Assembly (NCBI GenBank): GCA_043775055.1 | Contig: JAYVSU010000047.1 | Coordinates: 1-39,620 of the forward strand | DNA from: Aalborgiella sp043775055 | GTDB taxonomy: Bacteria > Pseudomonadota > Gammaproteobacteria > Burkholderiales > Burkholderiaceae_C | Direction: 5' to 3' | Length of the DNA stretch: 39,620 bases | Shown: positions 15,389-23,330 of the stretch, piece after piece | How positions within the stretch are numbered: position 1 is the first letter of the stretch | Layout of the letters: each line of letters opens with the position of its first letter | Notes under the pieces: model-generated | Seen by the model: only the letters and a program-made list of their open reading frames with translations | What the model was told of the DNA's origin: nothing | Databases searched by the model: none | Program-made: the position numbers and the translations under genes

Positions 15389-16648
15389 ATGTTGAAACTA
15401 TCCAAACTTGCCGCTGCCGTGGCCGTGGTTGCTGCAACCGTCGCCTCTACAGCCTCTTTTGCGGGCGATGTTGAAGTACTGCACTACTGGACGTCAGGTG
15501 GCGAGGCCAAGTCTGTCGCTGAACTGAAAAAAATCATGACCGCCAAAGGCCATGTCTGGAAAGATTTTGCCGTGGCGGGTGGTGGTGGCGACAATGCCGC
15601 GACCGTGTTGAAAAGCCGCGTCGTCTCTGGCAACCCACCTGCCGCCGCACAAATCAAGGGCCCTGCGATTCAAGAATGGGCTTCTGAAGGCGTACTAGCC
15701 AACCTCGACGCCACCGCCAAAGCAGAAAACTGGGACAACTTACTCCCTAAAGTCGTGGCCGATGTGATGAAGTACAAAGGCAACTACGTTGCCGCACCGG
15801 TGAATGTGCACCGTGTGAACTGGGTCTGGGCCAACCCAGAAGTGCTGAAAGCAGCGGGCGTTGCCAGCATGCCTAAAAACTACGACGAGTTTTTTGCAGC
15901 GGCTGACAAAATCAAAGCCAAGGGCTTGATTGCCGTGGCACACGGCGGCCAAAACTGGCAAGACTTCACCACCTTTGAGTCGGTGGTACTCGGTGTAGGC
16001 GGTGCTAAGTTTTACAACGACGCGATGATGAAGCTCGACCAAAAAGCCTTGACCAGCGACACCATGAAAAAATCATTGGAGACTTTCCGCAAAATCAAAG
16101 GCTACACCGACCCGGCCGCACCAGGCCGCGACTGGAATTTGGCGACCGCCATGGTCATGCAAGGTAAAGCAGGCTTCCAGTTCATGGGTGACTGGGCGAA
16201 AGGCGAGTTCTTAGCTGCCGGTAAAAAACCTGGCAAAGACTTCTTGTGCGCCGCTGCGCCAGGCACAGCCAATGCCTACACCTTCAACGTTGACTCATTT
16301 GCAATGTACAAGCTGAAAGACCCTAGCGCTCAAAAAGCACAAGCTGACTTAGCCGCAGCCATCATGGGTACTGAGTTCCAAGAAGTGTTTAACCTGAACA
16401 AAGGCTCGATTCCTGCACGCTTGAACATGAAAATGGACAAGTTTGATGATTGCGCCAAATTGTCCAGTGCCGACTTTGTCAGCACGGCAAAAACGGGCGG
16501 TTTGGTCCCTTCTGTAGCACACGGCATGGCCATCAAGCCAGCGGCTGAAGGCGCCATCAAAGACGCTGTTAGCCAGTTCTGGAACGACGACAAAATCACT
16601 GTGGCCGATGGCATGAAAAACATCGCCAAAGCCGCTGCAACCAAGTAA
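15389..16648 (+). CDS. gtsA: Glucose-type ABC transporter, periplasmic binding protein
   Basis: 419 aa. A signal peptide (~1-25, ending ASFA) is followed by an extracellular solute-binding fold beginning EVLHYWTSGGEAKSV. Several stretches match the Pseudomonas glucose/mannose binder GtsA: FAVAGGGGDNAATVLKSR, NPPAAAQIKGPAIQEWA, VNVHRVNWVW, AHGGQNWQDFTTFE, FQFMGDWAKGEF and LNKGSIPARL. It delivers sugar to GtsB-GtsC, encoded downstream. Glucose is the best-supported ligand, but the family also binds mannose or xylose. TAGGAGA lies upstream of the ATG. Confidence 0.88.
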   Translation: MLKLSKLAAAVAVVAATVASTASFAGDVEVLHYWTSGGEAKSVAELKKIMTAKGHVWKDFAVAGGGGDNAATVLKSRVVSGNPPAAAQIKGPAIQEWASEGVLANLDATAKAENWDNLLPKVVADVMKYKGNYVAAPVNVHRVNWVWANPEVLKAAGVASMPKNYDEFFAAADKIKAKGLIAVAHGGQNWQDFTTFESVVLGVGGAKFYNDAMMKLDQKALTSDTMKKSLETFRKIKGYTDPAAPGRDWNLATAMVMQGKAGFQFMGDWAKGEFLAAGKKPGKDFLCAAAPGTANAYTFNVDSFAMYKLKDPSAQKAQADLAAAIMGTEFQEVFNLNKGSIPARLNMKMDKFDDCAKLSSADFVSTAKTGGLVPSVAHGMAIKPAAEGAIKDAVSQFWNDDKITVADGMKNIAKAAATK

Positions 16649-16701
16649 CTTTGCTACGGTTTGCTTCTTTGATCGTTACTTAACCAGGTTGTTGTTCAGT
16701 C

Positions 16702-17583
16702 ATGTCACGCACTTTTGAATCCATCTTGCCTAAACTGGTGATTGCACCGGCCTTTGTCCTAGGCTTGGCCTTTATCTACGGCTTGATGGTGTGGAATGGC
16801 GTGCTGTCAGTGACCGCCTCGCGCATGCTGCCCAATTACGACGAGTTCGTCGGCTTGGAGCAGTATGCGCGCTTGTTTGAGATGGACCGCTGGTGGGTGG
16901 CATTGAAAAATCTCGGTATTTTCAGCGTACTGTACGTTGGCGGCTCGATGGCGTTGGGTATGTGTTTGGCGATTTTATTGGACCAAAAAATTCGCTCTGA
17001 AGGTGCTTTGCGCACCATTTATTTGTATCCCATGGCGCTGTCGTTCATCGTGACGGGCACCGCCTGGAAATGGATTTTGAACCCGAGTTTGGGGTTGGAG
17101 AAATTGATGCACGACCTCGGCTGGAGCAGCTTCCAGTTTGACTGGCTGGTGCAGGGCGACACCGCCATCTATTGCGTCGTCATGGCGGGCATCTGGCAAT
17201 CGGCCGGGTTTGCCATGGCGCTCTTTTTAGCCGGTTTGCGCGGCATTGACGATAGCATCATCAAAGCCGCGCAGATCGACGGCGCCACGCTGCCGCGTAT
17301 CTACTGGCGCATCATCTTGCCGATTTTGCGACCCGTGGTGTTCTCCACCATCATGGTTTTGTCGCACCTGTCGATCAAGAGTTTCGATTTGGTGATGGCC
17401 CTCACCGGCGGCGGCCCCGGCTTTTCAACCGACGTGCCAGCCACCTTCATGTACACCATGAGTTTCACCCGTGGCCAGATCGGCCTAGGTGCCGCCAGCG
17501 CCACCATGATGCTGGCCACCGTGGCGGCGATTGTGGTGCCGTATTTGTACAGCGAGTTGCGCGCCAAGCCGCATGACCGTTGA
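16702..17583 (+). CDS. gtsB: Glucose-type ABC transporter permease
   Basis: 293 aa, six membrane segments, MalF-type binding-protein-dependent permease. The cytoplasmic EAA loop reads KAAQIDGATLPRIYWRIILPILRP (around residues 190-213), the contact point for the ATPase. The segment around SFIVTGTAWKWILNPSLGLE is characteristic of sugar (CUT1) permeases. It lies 53 bp after gtsA. No strong ribosome-binding site is seen before the ATG at 16702. Confidence 0.88.
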   Translation: MSRTFESILPKLVIAPAFVLGLAFIYGLMVWNGVLSVTASRMLPNYDEFVGLEQYARLFEMDRWWVALKNLGIFSVLYVGGSMALGMCLAILLDQKIRSEGALRTIYLYPMALSFIVTGTAWKWILNPSLGLEKLMHDLGWSSFQFDWLVQGDTAIYCVVMAGIWQSAGFAMALFLAGLRGIDDSIIKAAQIDGATLPRIYWRIILPILRPVVFSTIMVLSHLSIKSFDLVMALTGGGPGFSTDVPATFMYTMSFTRGQIGLGAASATMMLATVAAIVVPYLYSELRAKPHDR

Positions 17584-17625
17584 TGACAGCGCGCTTGCTT
17601 TTTTGATCTGCACGATTTTTCAGTT

Positions 17626-18480
17626 ATGAAGACCCACCTCCTTTCCCGTTTTTTGATCTACGCCACGCTGCTGCTTGCAGCGCTGTTTTTCCTGGCGCCA
17701 CTGTATGTGATGCTGGCCACGTCTTTCAAGGATGCGGAGCAGATCCGCAGCGGCAACCTGCTCAGCCTGCCGCATTCGCTCAATTTTGACGCTTGGACGC
17801 TGGCCTGGTCCAGCGCCTGCACCGGCACCGACTGCCGTGGGCTGCAACCGTTCTTCTGGAACTCGGTCATCATGGTCGTCCCCGCTGTGTTGCTGTCCAC
17901 GCTGTGGGGGGCGCTGAACGGCTACGTGCTGAGCATGTGGAGGTTTCGCGGCAGCGAGGTGTTTTTTGGATTCTTACTGTTTGGCGTGTTCATGCCCTTC
18001 CAGGTGGTGCTTCTACCCATGAGCCAAGTGCTGGGCTGGCTCGGTATTTCCAGCTCGATTGGTGGACTGGTGCTGGTGCACTGCCTGGCCGGTATGGCGG
18101 GCACGACCTTGTTCTTCCGCAATTACTACACCGCCATTCCCAAAGAGTTGGTCAATGCTGCACGGATTGACGGCGCAGGCTTTTGGAAAATCTTTTTCCG
18201 CATCGTTGTGCCTCTTTCCACCCCGATTTTGATGGTGACGCTGATTTGGCAGTTCACCAACATCTGGAACGACTTTTTGTTTGGCGTCGCCTTCAGCGGT
18301 GCCGACAGCAAGCCCATCACCGTCGGACTCAATAACATGGTCAACACCACCAGCAGCGTGAAAAACTACAACGTCGACATGGCCGCTGCCGTGATTGCCG
18401 GCTTGCCGACCATGTTGGTGTATGTGCTGGCGGGTCAGTATTTCGTCAAAGGGCTGACGGCTGGCGCAGTCAAGGGCTAA
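17626..18480 (+). CDS. gtsC: Glucose-type ABC transporter permease
   Basis: 284 aa, six membrane segments, MalG-type permease and partner of GtsB. The EAA loop is NAARIDGAGFWKIFFRIVVPLSTP (around 172-195). The periplasmic insertion CTGTDCRGLQPFFWNS, with two cysteines, is usual in the GtsC subgroup. The stop at 18480 is 44 bp before the ATPase gene. Confidence 0.88.
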   Translation: MKTHLLSRFLIYATLLLAALFFLAPLYVMLATSFKDAEQIRSGNLLSLPHSLNFDAWTLAWSSACTGTDCRGLQPFFWNSVIMVVPAVLLSTLWGALNGYVLSMWRFRGSEVFFGFLLFGVFMPFQVVLLPMSQVLGWLGISSSIGGLVLVHCLAGMAGTTLFFRNYYTAIPKELVNAARIDGAGFWKIFFRIVVPLSTPILMVTLIWQFTNIWNDFLFGVAFSGADSKPITVGLNNMVNTTSSVKNYNVDMAAAVIAGLPTMLVYVLAGQYFVKGLTAGAVKG

Positions 18481-18524
18481 TAGGTAAGCATTTTTAGCGG
18501 ATAAATTCACAAGGTTTCAGGCAC

Positions 18525-19595
18525 ATGGCATCATCACTTCATATTTCAGGCATTCGCAAGGTTTTTGGCAAAGCAGACAAAGCCGTTGAAGTGCTTAAAC
18601 GCATCGACATTGAAGTCGCACCAGGTGAATTTTTGATTCTGGTGGGGCCATCAGGCTGTGGCAAATCCACCTTGCTCAACATCATCGCCGGTCTAGAAGA
18701 TCCCAGCGAAGGCGAAGTACGCATTGCCGGACGCAATGTGGTGGGCGTTGCACCGGCGCAGCGCGATATTGCGATGGTCTTCCAAAGCTACGCGTTGTAC
18801 CCGACCATGAGCGTTGCGGACAACATTGGTTTTGCCCTAGAAATGCGCAAAGTCCCCAAAGACGAACGCACCAAACGCATCAACGAAGTCGCCACCATGT
18901 TGCAAATTGAACATTTGTTGGACCGCCGGCCCGCCCAGCTCTCTGGCGGCCAACGCCAACGGGTGGCGATGGGCCGGGCTTTGGCACGGGCACCGCAGCT
19001 TTTCTTGTTTGACGAACCGCTAAGCAACTTAGACGCCAAACTGCGGGTGGAGATGCGCGCTGAAATCAAACGCCTGCACAAAATCAGCGGCATCACCAGC
19101 GTGTATGTGACGCATGACCAAATTGAAGCGATGACGCTGGGCAGCCGTATTGCGGTCATGAAAGACGGCATTTTGCAGCAACTGGGTACGCCTGACGACA
19201 TTTACAGCCGCCCGGCCAACACCTATGTCGCCACTTTTATTGGCTCACCAACTATGAATTTAATAGCTGGAAAATCAAATATTACGATGGCTGCAGACAA
19301 ATTTGACATCATTGGATGCAGTTTGCCGCTGTCATGCCCTGCGCCGGGCGCAGACGTTTTATTGGGTTTGCGGCCAGAACACATCACTTTGTCCGACGCT
19401 GTACCGTGGCGTGGACAGGTCAGCTTGGTTGAACCCACTGGTGCAGATACCTATGTGGTGATCAATACCGCTGCTGGCATCGTCACCGTGCGCACAGCGC
19501 CTAACGTGCAGGTGCGTCCGGGTGATCATGTCGGCCTAGCCGTCAGCGCTGCGCACGCCAGCTGGTTTGACGCTACAAGCGGTATTCGGATTTAA
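18525..19595 (+). CDS. gtsD: Sugar ABC transporter ATP-binding protein (MalK/UgpC type)
   Basis: 356 aa. Walker A is GPSGCGKST (~41-49) and the Q-loop is MVFQSYALYP. The signature is LSGGQRQRVAMGRAL, Walker B with D-loop is LFLFDEPLSNLDAKLR, and the H-loop is VTHDQ. A C-terminal regulatory TOBE domain begins around FIGSPTMN and includes LGLRPEHI. It powers GtsB-GtsC. The start of the TOBE region (residues ~243-260, TMNLIAGKSNITMAADKF) is encoded by a copy of the 54-bp dispersed repeat. The stop overlaps the stop of the convergent histidine kinase gene by four bases, leaving no room for a terminator between them. Confidence 0.9.
   Translation: MASSLHISGIRKVFGKADKAVEVLKRIDIEVAPGEFLILVGPSGCGKSTLLNIIAGLEDPSEGEVRIAGRNVVGVAPAQRDIAMVFQSYALYPTMSVADNIGFALEMRKVPKDERTKRINEVATMLQIEHLLDRRPAQLSGGQRQRVAMGRALARAPQLFLFDEPLSNLDAKLRVEMRAEIKRLHKISGITSVYVTHDQIEAMTLGSRIAVMKDGILQQLGTPDDIYSRPANTYVATFIGSPTMNLIAGKSNITMAADKFDIIGCSLPLSCPAPGADVLLGLRPEHITLSDAVPWRGQVSLVEPTGADTYVVINTAAGIVTVRTAPNVQVRPGDHVGLAVSAAHASWFDATSGIRI
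19251..19304 (+). repeat. 54-bp dispersed repeat, copy 2 (in gtsD, sense)
   Basis: ACTATGAATTTAATAGCT matches the first block of the consensus perfectly, and the second block (ATTACGATGGCTGCAGACAA) matches at about 14 of 20 positions. It is read in frame from element position 1. Its first codons supply the conserved Met-Asn of the SPxMN motif of MalK-type ATPases. Confidence 0.75.
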
Positions 19596-21103
19596 GCAGT
19601 AACAGTTTGAGAAGTTGCCAAGCTCGGCAGGCTGATGCTGACCTTCAAACCATGGGGCAATACACTGGTCGCCACCGCTGTGCCACCGTGTTGGCGGGCA
19701 ATTTCCTGCACAATCGCCAAACCCAAACCACACCCACCAGGCAACTCGCTGGCGCGCCAAAAGCGCTCAAACGCGTGGCTGATTTCTTGCGCGGTTAAAC
19801 CTGGGCCATTGTCTTCCACCTCAATCACATTGCGGTTGGTGATGTCGTCATAACGAGCACGCAAAGTTACACGAATCACTGTTAGCGGCGTATTAGTAGC
19901 AGATCCGCTTGCTAAAGCATAACGTAGCGCATTGTCAATCAAATTACTCAGTGCCTCTCGCAACAACACCCGCTCGCCGCGCACCATCAAACTGTCTGCG
20001 CCCTCAAAACCCAAATCAATCCATCTGGCCAGTGCGCGCGGCGTCCATTCGCGCGCCACTTCACGGGCCAAGGCGGCCAGATCAACCACAGCCAAACTGA
20101 TATCTGCTTCACTGCGTGCCAAAGACAAAAGCTGGTGCACCAAATGTGCACTACGCTGCGCACCAGCATTCACTTTGAGCAAGCGCTCTTGCAAGGCCTT
20201 GGGGTCACGCTCTTGCAAGGCCAGTTCAGTTTGACTGATCAGCCCCGCTAGCGGTGTGCGCAACTGGTGAGCCGCATCATTCAAAAAGCGCTTTTCTTGG
20301 CTCAGACTACGACGCACTGTTTCAAGTAACTGATTCACTGCGCCGGCCAATGAGTAAACCTCGCGAGGTGCCTCAGTCATCACGATGGGCGACAAGGCGG
20401 CCACGTTGCGGTCCGACAATTGCGCCTCTAGCCGGGCCAACGGCCGTAAGCCGCGCTTGATACCGGCATAAACCAAAGCGCTGATCAAGGCGCCCAAGAG
20501 CAACAAAGGTACCAACATGTCGGCCACCAACTCGCGCGCTAAGCGCTGCTGCACAGCCAAGCTTTTGGCCACTTGCACGCGTAGGCGCTGCGGCGCGTCG
20601 GCATCGCCATAGTTCACTTCCAAGGAGACCACGCGCACCGGTCTGCCATTCAGCTGGGCGTCATACAGCACCGGTTCACCGGCAGCGATGGTGGTCGTGG
20701 CGGGCGGCGGTGGCAAACTGGTGTCGTTCTGTTGTTGGGCTTGACCGCGACCCGCTCCCGTACTGATGCCGCCGCCAACATTGCCTAAAAGAAAACTGCC
20801 CGGCGGCGACGACACCATGTAGCTGACCCGGTCTTGGGGGTCTTGCTCCAAAATATCTTGTGCGGCTCGGGGGAAGTCCACCAGCAGCCCCGAGCCAATC
20901 GGTTTGACCTGCCGCGCCAATGAACGAACCGATTGCGTCAACGACTGGTCAATGCCTTTTTCGGCGTAATTGAGGGCGATGCGGTAGGCCAGCAGCCCGC
21001 CGACCAACCACAAAACCAACTGCGGTAGGAGCAACGACAACAGCAACTGGCGTCGCAAAGACGGTGTGGCAGTATGCAAACCGAGGGATGAAATGGGCGT
21101 CAT
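19592..21103 (-). CDS. Two-component sensor histidine kinase (TctE/QseC-like)
   Basis: 503 aa. Two membrane helices (~18-40 and ~195-216) flank a periplasmic sensor region with a Gly/Gln/Pro-rich stretch at ~108-140. A HAMP-like segment is followed by the H-box FLNDAAHQLRTPLAG, with phospho-acceptor H279. The ATPase domain shows LIDNALRY (N box), VEDNGPGL (G1), FERFWRA and GCGLGLAIVQEIARQHGG (G2). The N-terminus resembles the TctE family, which senses tricarboxylates, but no tctCBA genes are nearby. The start is 30 bp after the response regulator stop, with AAGGTC upstream. It is last in a long minus-strand run starting at slt. Signal unknown; a link to the convergent glucose transporter is possible. 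Confidence 0.88.
   Translation of the reverse strand: MTPISSLGLHTATPSLRRQLLLSLLLPQLVLWLVGGLLAYRIALNYAEKGIDQSLTQSVRSLARQVKPIGSGLLVDFPRAAQDILEQDPQDRVSYMVSSPPGSFLLGNVGGGISTGAGRGQAQQQNDTSLPPPPATTTIAAGEPVLYDAQLNGRPVRVVSLEVNYGDADAPQRLRVQVAKSLAVQQRLARELVADMLVPLLLLGALISALVYAGIKRGLRPLARLEAQLSDRNVAALSPIVMTEAPREVYSLAGAVNQLLETVRRSLSQEKRFLNDAAHQLRTPLAGLISQTELALQERDPKALQERLLKVNAGAQRSAHLVHQLLSLARSEADISLAVVDLAALAREVAREWTPRALARWIDLGFEGADSLMVRGERVLLREALSNLIDNALRYALASGSATNTPLTVIRVTLRARYDDITNRNVIEVEDNGPGLTAQEISHAFERFWRASELPGGCGLGLAIVQEIARQHGGTAVATSVLPHGLKVSISLPSLATSQTVTA
19875..19894 (-). repeat. Possible degenerate partial copy of the dispersed repeat (in sensor kinase)
   Basis: On the minus strand AATACGCCGCTAACAGTGAT matches the second block of the 54-bp family at about 17 of 20 positions. 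It is read in the same sense codon phase as the complete copies (AAT ACG CCG, giving SATNTPLT). It falls in the variable loop after the N box, where this kinase is longer than usual. The first block is not convincing, so this is a candidate only. Confidence 0.4.
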
Positions 21104-21133
21104 GTTGACCTTGCCAAGCTACGGCCCTAAGCA

Positions 21134-21877
21134 CTAAGCTTTGAGCGACTCCAGCATGTAGCCCAACCCGCGCACATTGCGAATCGATAAACCTGAATCC
21201 GCCAATTTACGCCGCAAACGGTGCACATAGACCTCCAAGGCATTGGAGCCCAAGTTGGGCGGCGGATTGGCCACATTGGGCAAAGCTAGATCTGCCCCAT
21301 CGTCTTTCCAAACTTGCAGCACGTCTTCACGGCTCACCACTTGGCCGATTTGCGTGACGAGGAGCGACAGCAGCTCCCACTCGCGTTGGGTCAAGTCGAC
21401 AGGTACTTCATCGAGCCAAGCGCGTGGCAATTTGGCATCAATTCGGAGTTTTTGCAGACCTTGCGCCACCAATTCTTGCGAGCCGCCAAAAGCCGGTAAT
21501 TGCGAACGGCGCAGCATGGCTTGCAAGCGGGCCAGCAGTTCGGCCATATTAAAAGGTTTGGTCAAATAATCATCAGCGCCCGCGTTGAGACCTTGCACGC
21601 GGTCGTCAACACCGTCACGGGCCGTCAAAATCAGCACAGGGAGTGCCCCAAGTTGCTGCCGAATCCAGCGCAGCACGTCCATGCCGTCTAAATGGACGTC
21701 CGCCACAGCGGGTAGCCCCAAGTCCAAAATCACGCCATCAAAACGCGTGGCTTGTAGCGCGCTCACCGCCGCCACGCCATGCGCGGCACTGGCAACGCTG
21801 TGGCCACCTTGCTGCAGTTGCGCTGTCAAGGCGTCGCGCAGCAATTCATCGTCTTCAACAATCAATAAATGGGACAT
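21134..21877 (-). CDS. Two-component response regulator (TctD/OmpR type)
   Basis: About 247 aa from the ATG at 21877; a TTG further upstream (21904) overlaps the end of cca and is less likely. The receiver domain has the acidic pair D9-D10, phospho-acceptor D52 (VILDLGLP) and K in YLTKPF. The OmpR-type winged helix spans LTQREWELLSLLV to SNALEVYVHRLRRKLADSGLSIRNVRGLGYML. Two insertions are unusual for the family: a short one after the phosphorylation site (AVADVHLDG) and about 15-20 residues within the winged helix (DGADLALPNVANPPPNLG). It is encoded 27 bp after cca and 30 bp before its cognate kinase. Confidence 0.9.
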   Translation of the reverse strand: MSHLLIVEDDELLRDALTAQLQQGGHSVASAAHGVAAVSALQATRFDGVILDLGLPAVADVHLDGMDVLRWIRQQLGALPVLILTARDGVDDRVQGLNAGADDYLTKPFNMAELLARLQAMLRRSQLPAFGGSQELVAQGLQKLRIDAKLPRAWLDEVPVDLTQREWELLSLLVTQIGQVVSREDVLQVWKDDGADLALPNVANPPPNLGSNALEVYVHRLRRKLADSGLSIRNVRGLGYMLESLKA

Positions 21878-21904
21878 GGTGCAAGCATAGCAGGGTGATT
21901 TCAA

Positions 21905-23266
21905 CTAAACGAGCTGAAAAGCTGGCAAAGCGGCCACCGCAGCGACGCGGGCCGCGTGAATCAAATCGCCAATGTCTTTGCCTTGAAGCGGTTTGGACGG
22001 TACATTTTGACCAACTTCTGCATTTTTAGCCTCTTTTTTAGCTGTAGCCGACGTATTCATTGTATTTTTAGCTATTAAATATGTAGCAATCGATTGCGCC
22101 GCCTGCAACGCTTGCAGCAAACGCTCGCGCTGCGGATAGGCCGCCTCTTGAAAACCGAGCCGCCCTCGCGCATCACATTCGCAGGCCAAGAGCACGTCGG
22201 CAAAGCGTTGCGGCTTGCGAAAGGCATCGCAGCGCTGCAGCAACCGCACCACGGCAGCGGCGTTAAATTCGCTGCTGCGGTGGATATTGCCATGCTCTCG
22301 CGCCACCACATCAGCCAGCTGGCGGCAGTCAGTCGGCACACGTAAGCGAGCGCTCACTTCCTGCAGAAGCCCGGCGCTGCGGTCCTCGTGGCCGATATGT
22401 CTAGGCAAAATATCGGCCGGTGTGGTGCCTTTTCCCAAGTCGTGGCACAGGCAGGCAAAGCGCACAGGCAGTGAACTTTGCAGCTGTGCGCTCATGTCAA
22501 GCACCATCATCACATGCACGCCAGTGTCAATTTCAGGGTGATACTCCGCCCGCTGTGGTACACCCCAGAGTTTGTCCAGCTCAGGCAGCAGCCGCGCCAA
22601 AGCACCGCATTCACGCAGCACCTCAAACATGCGCGAGGGTTTGGCCTCCATCAGCCCCTTGGCCAATTCTTGCCACACCCGCTCGGACACCAAAGCATCG
22701 ACCTCGCCGCTGTTGACCATCTGGCGCATCAGCGCCATGGTTTCAGGCGCGACGCTGAAGTCTGAAAACCGTGCGGCAAACCGTGCCAGGCGCAAGATCC
22801 GCACCGGATCTTCGGCAAAGGCGTGAGAGACGTGGCGCAACACTTTGTCAGCTAAATCCTGTTGGCCGTGGTGCGGGTCAATCAGCTGGGTAATATCCAG
22901 CGGGAAATCGACTTTCCAGTCAAAATCAAGGTGTTTTTTGCCTGTATTCGGCGTATTTATTGCTTTGACAGCTATTGAATTGATAGTAAGATCGCGCCGC
23001 GATAAGTCATCCTCCAGCTTCACATCGGGCGCTGCATGAAAGACAAAGCCACTGTATCCGGGCGCGGTGCTGCGCTCCGTACGCGCTAAAGCAACTTCTT
23101 CTTTGGTGACGGGGTGCAAAAAAACGGGGAAATCTTTACCCACTGGCAAAAACCCAGCTTGGAGCAGCTGCTCAGGCGTGGCGCCCACGACCACCCAGTC
23201 GTGGTCTTGCACCGGCAAGCCCAGCAAAGCATCACGTACCGCCCCACCCACCATGTAAATTTGCAT
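21905..23266 (-). CDS. cca: CCA-adding tRNA nucleotidyltransferase
   Basis: 453 aa, against ~412 for E. coli Cca. The head domain has GGAVRD (7-12), the catalytic DHD (21-23, DHDWVVVG) and RRDLTINSIA (90-99). The nucleotide-selecting neck includes AEDPVRILRLARFAARF. An HD domain follows (ARVHVMMVLD-type helix and CHDLGKGTTP). It adds or repairs the 3'-CCA of tRNA. The extra length comes from two copies of the 54-bp dispersed repeat. One sits directly after the conserved INSIA (residues 94-111) and one near the C-terminus (394-411). Both read in frame in loops where the E. coli protein is shorter. The core motifs are intact, so the enzyme should be active. Confidence 0.93.
   Translation of the reverse strand: MQIYMVGGAVRDALLGLPVQDHDWVVVGATPEQLLQAGFLPVGKDFPVFLHPVTKEEVALARTERSTAPGYSGFVFHAAPDVKLEDDLSRRDLTINSIAVKAINTPNTGKKHLDFDWKVDFPLDITQLIDPHHGQQDLADKVLRHVSHAFAEDPVRILRLARFAARFSDFSVAPETMALMRQMVNSGEVDALVSERVWQELAKGLMEAKPSRMFEVLRECGALARLLPELDKLWGVPQRAEYHPEIDTGVHVMMVLDMSAQLQSSLPVRFACLCHDLGKGTTPADILPRHIGHEDRSAGLLQEVSARLRVPTDCRQLADVVAREHGNIHRSSEFNAAAVVRLLQRCDAFRKPQRFADVLLACECDARGRLGFQEAAYPQRERLLQALQAAQSIATYLIAKNTMNTSATAKKEAKNAEVGQNVPSKPLQGKDIGDLIHAARVAAVAALPAFQLV
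22034..22087 (-). repeat. 54-bp dispersed repeat, copy 3 (in cca, C-terminal, sense)
   Basis: On the minus strand: first block GCTACATATTTAATAGCT, second block AATACGTCGGCTACAGCTAA. It is read from element position 1 as ATYLIAKNTMNTSATAKK, within the C-terminal helical part of Cca. Confidence 0.88.
22934..22987 (-). repeat. 54-bp dispersed repeat, copy 4 (in cca, N-terminal, sense)
   Basis: On the minus strand: first block ACTATCAATTCAATAGCT, second block AATACGCCGAATACAGGCAA. It is read from element position 1 as TINSIAVKAINTPNTGKK. It starts at the conserved INSIA of the head domain and accounts for the extra residues before LIDPHHG. Confidence 0.88.
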
Positions 23267-23330
23267 GAGAGTAAGTGTACGCAGAATATGCGGCTAGTTC
23301 AAAATTCGCTAGGGCTCAACAAAGTGTGGT

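Noticed and set aside
21878..21904. TTG start for the response regulator
   Set aside because: It would add nine atypical residues before the normal MSHLLIVEDDE start and abut the cca stop; the ATG at 21877 gives the standard receiver N-terminus.
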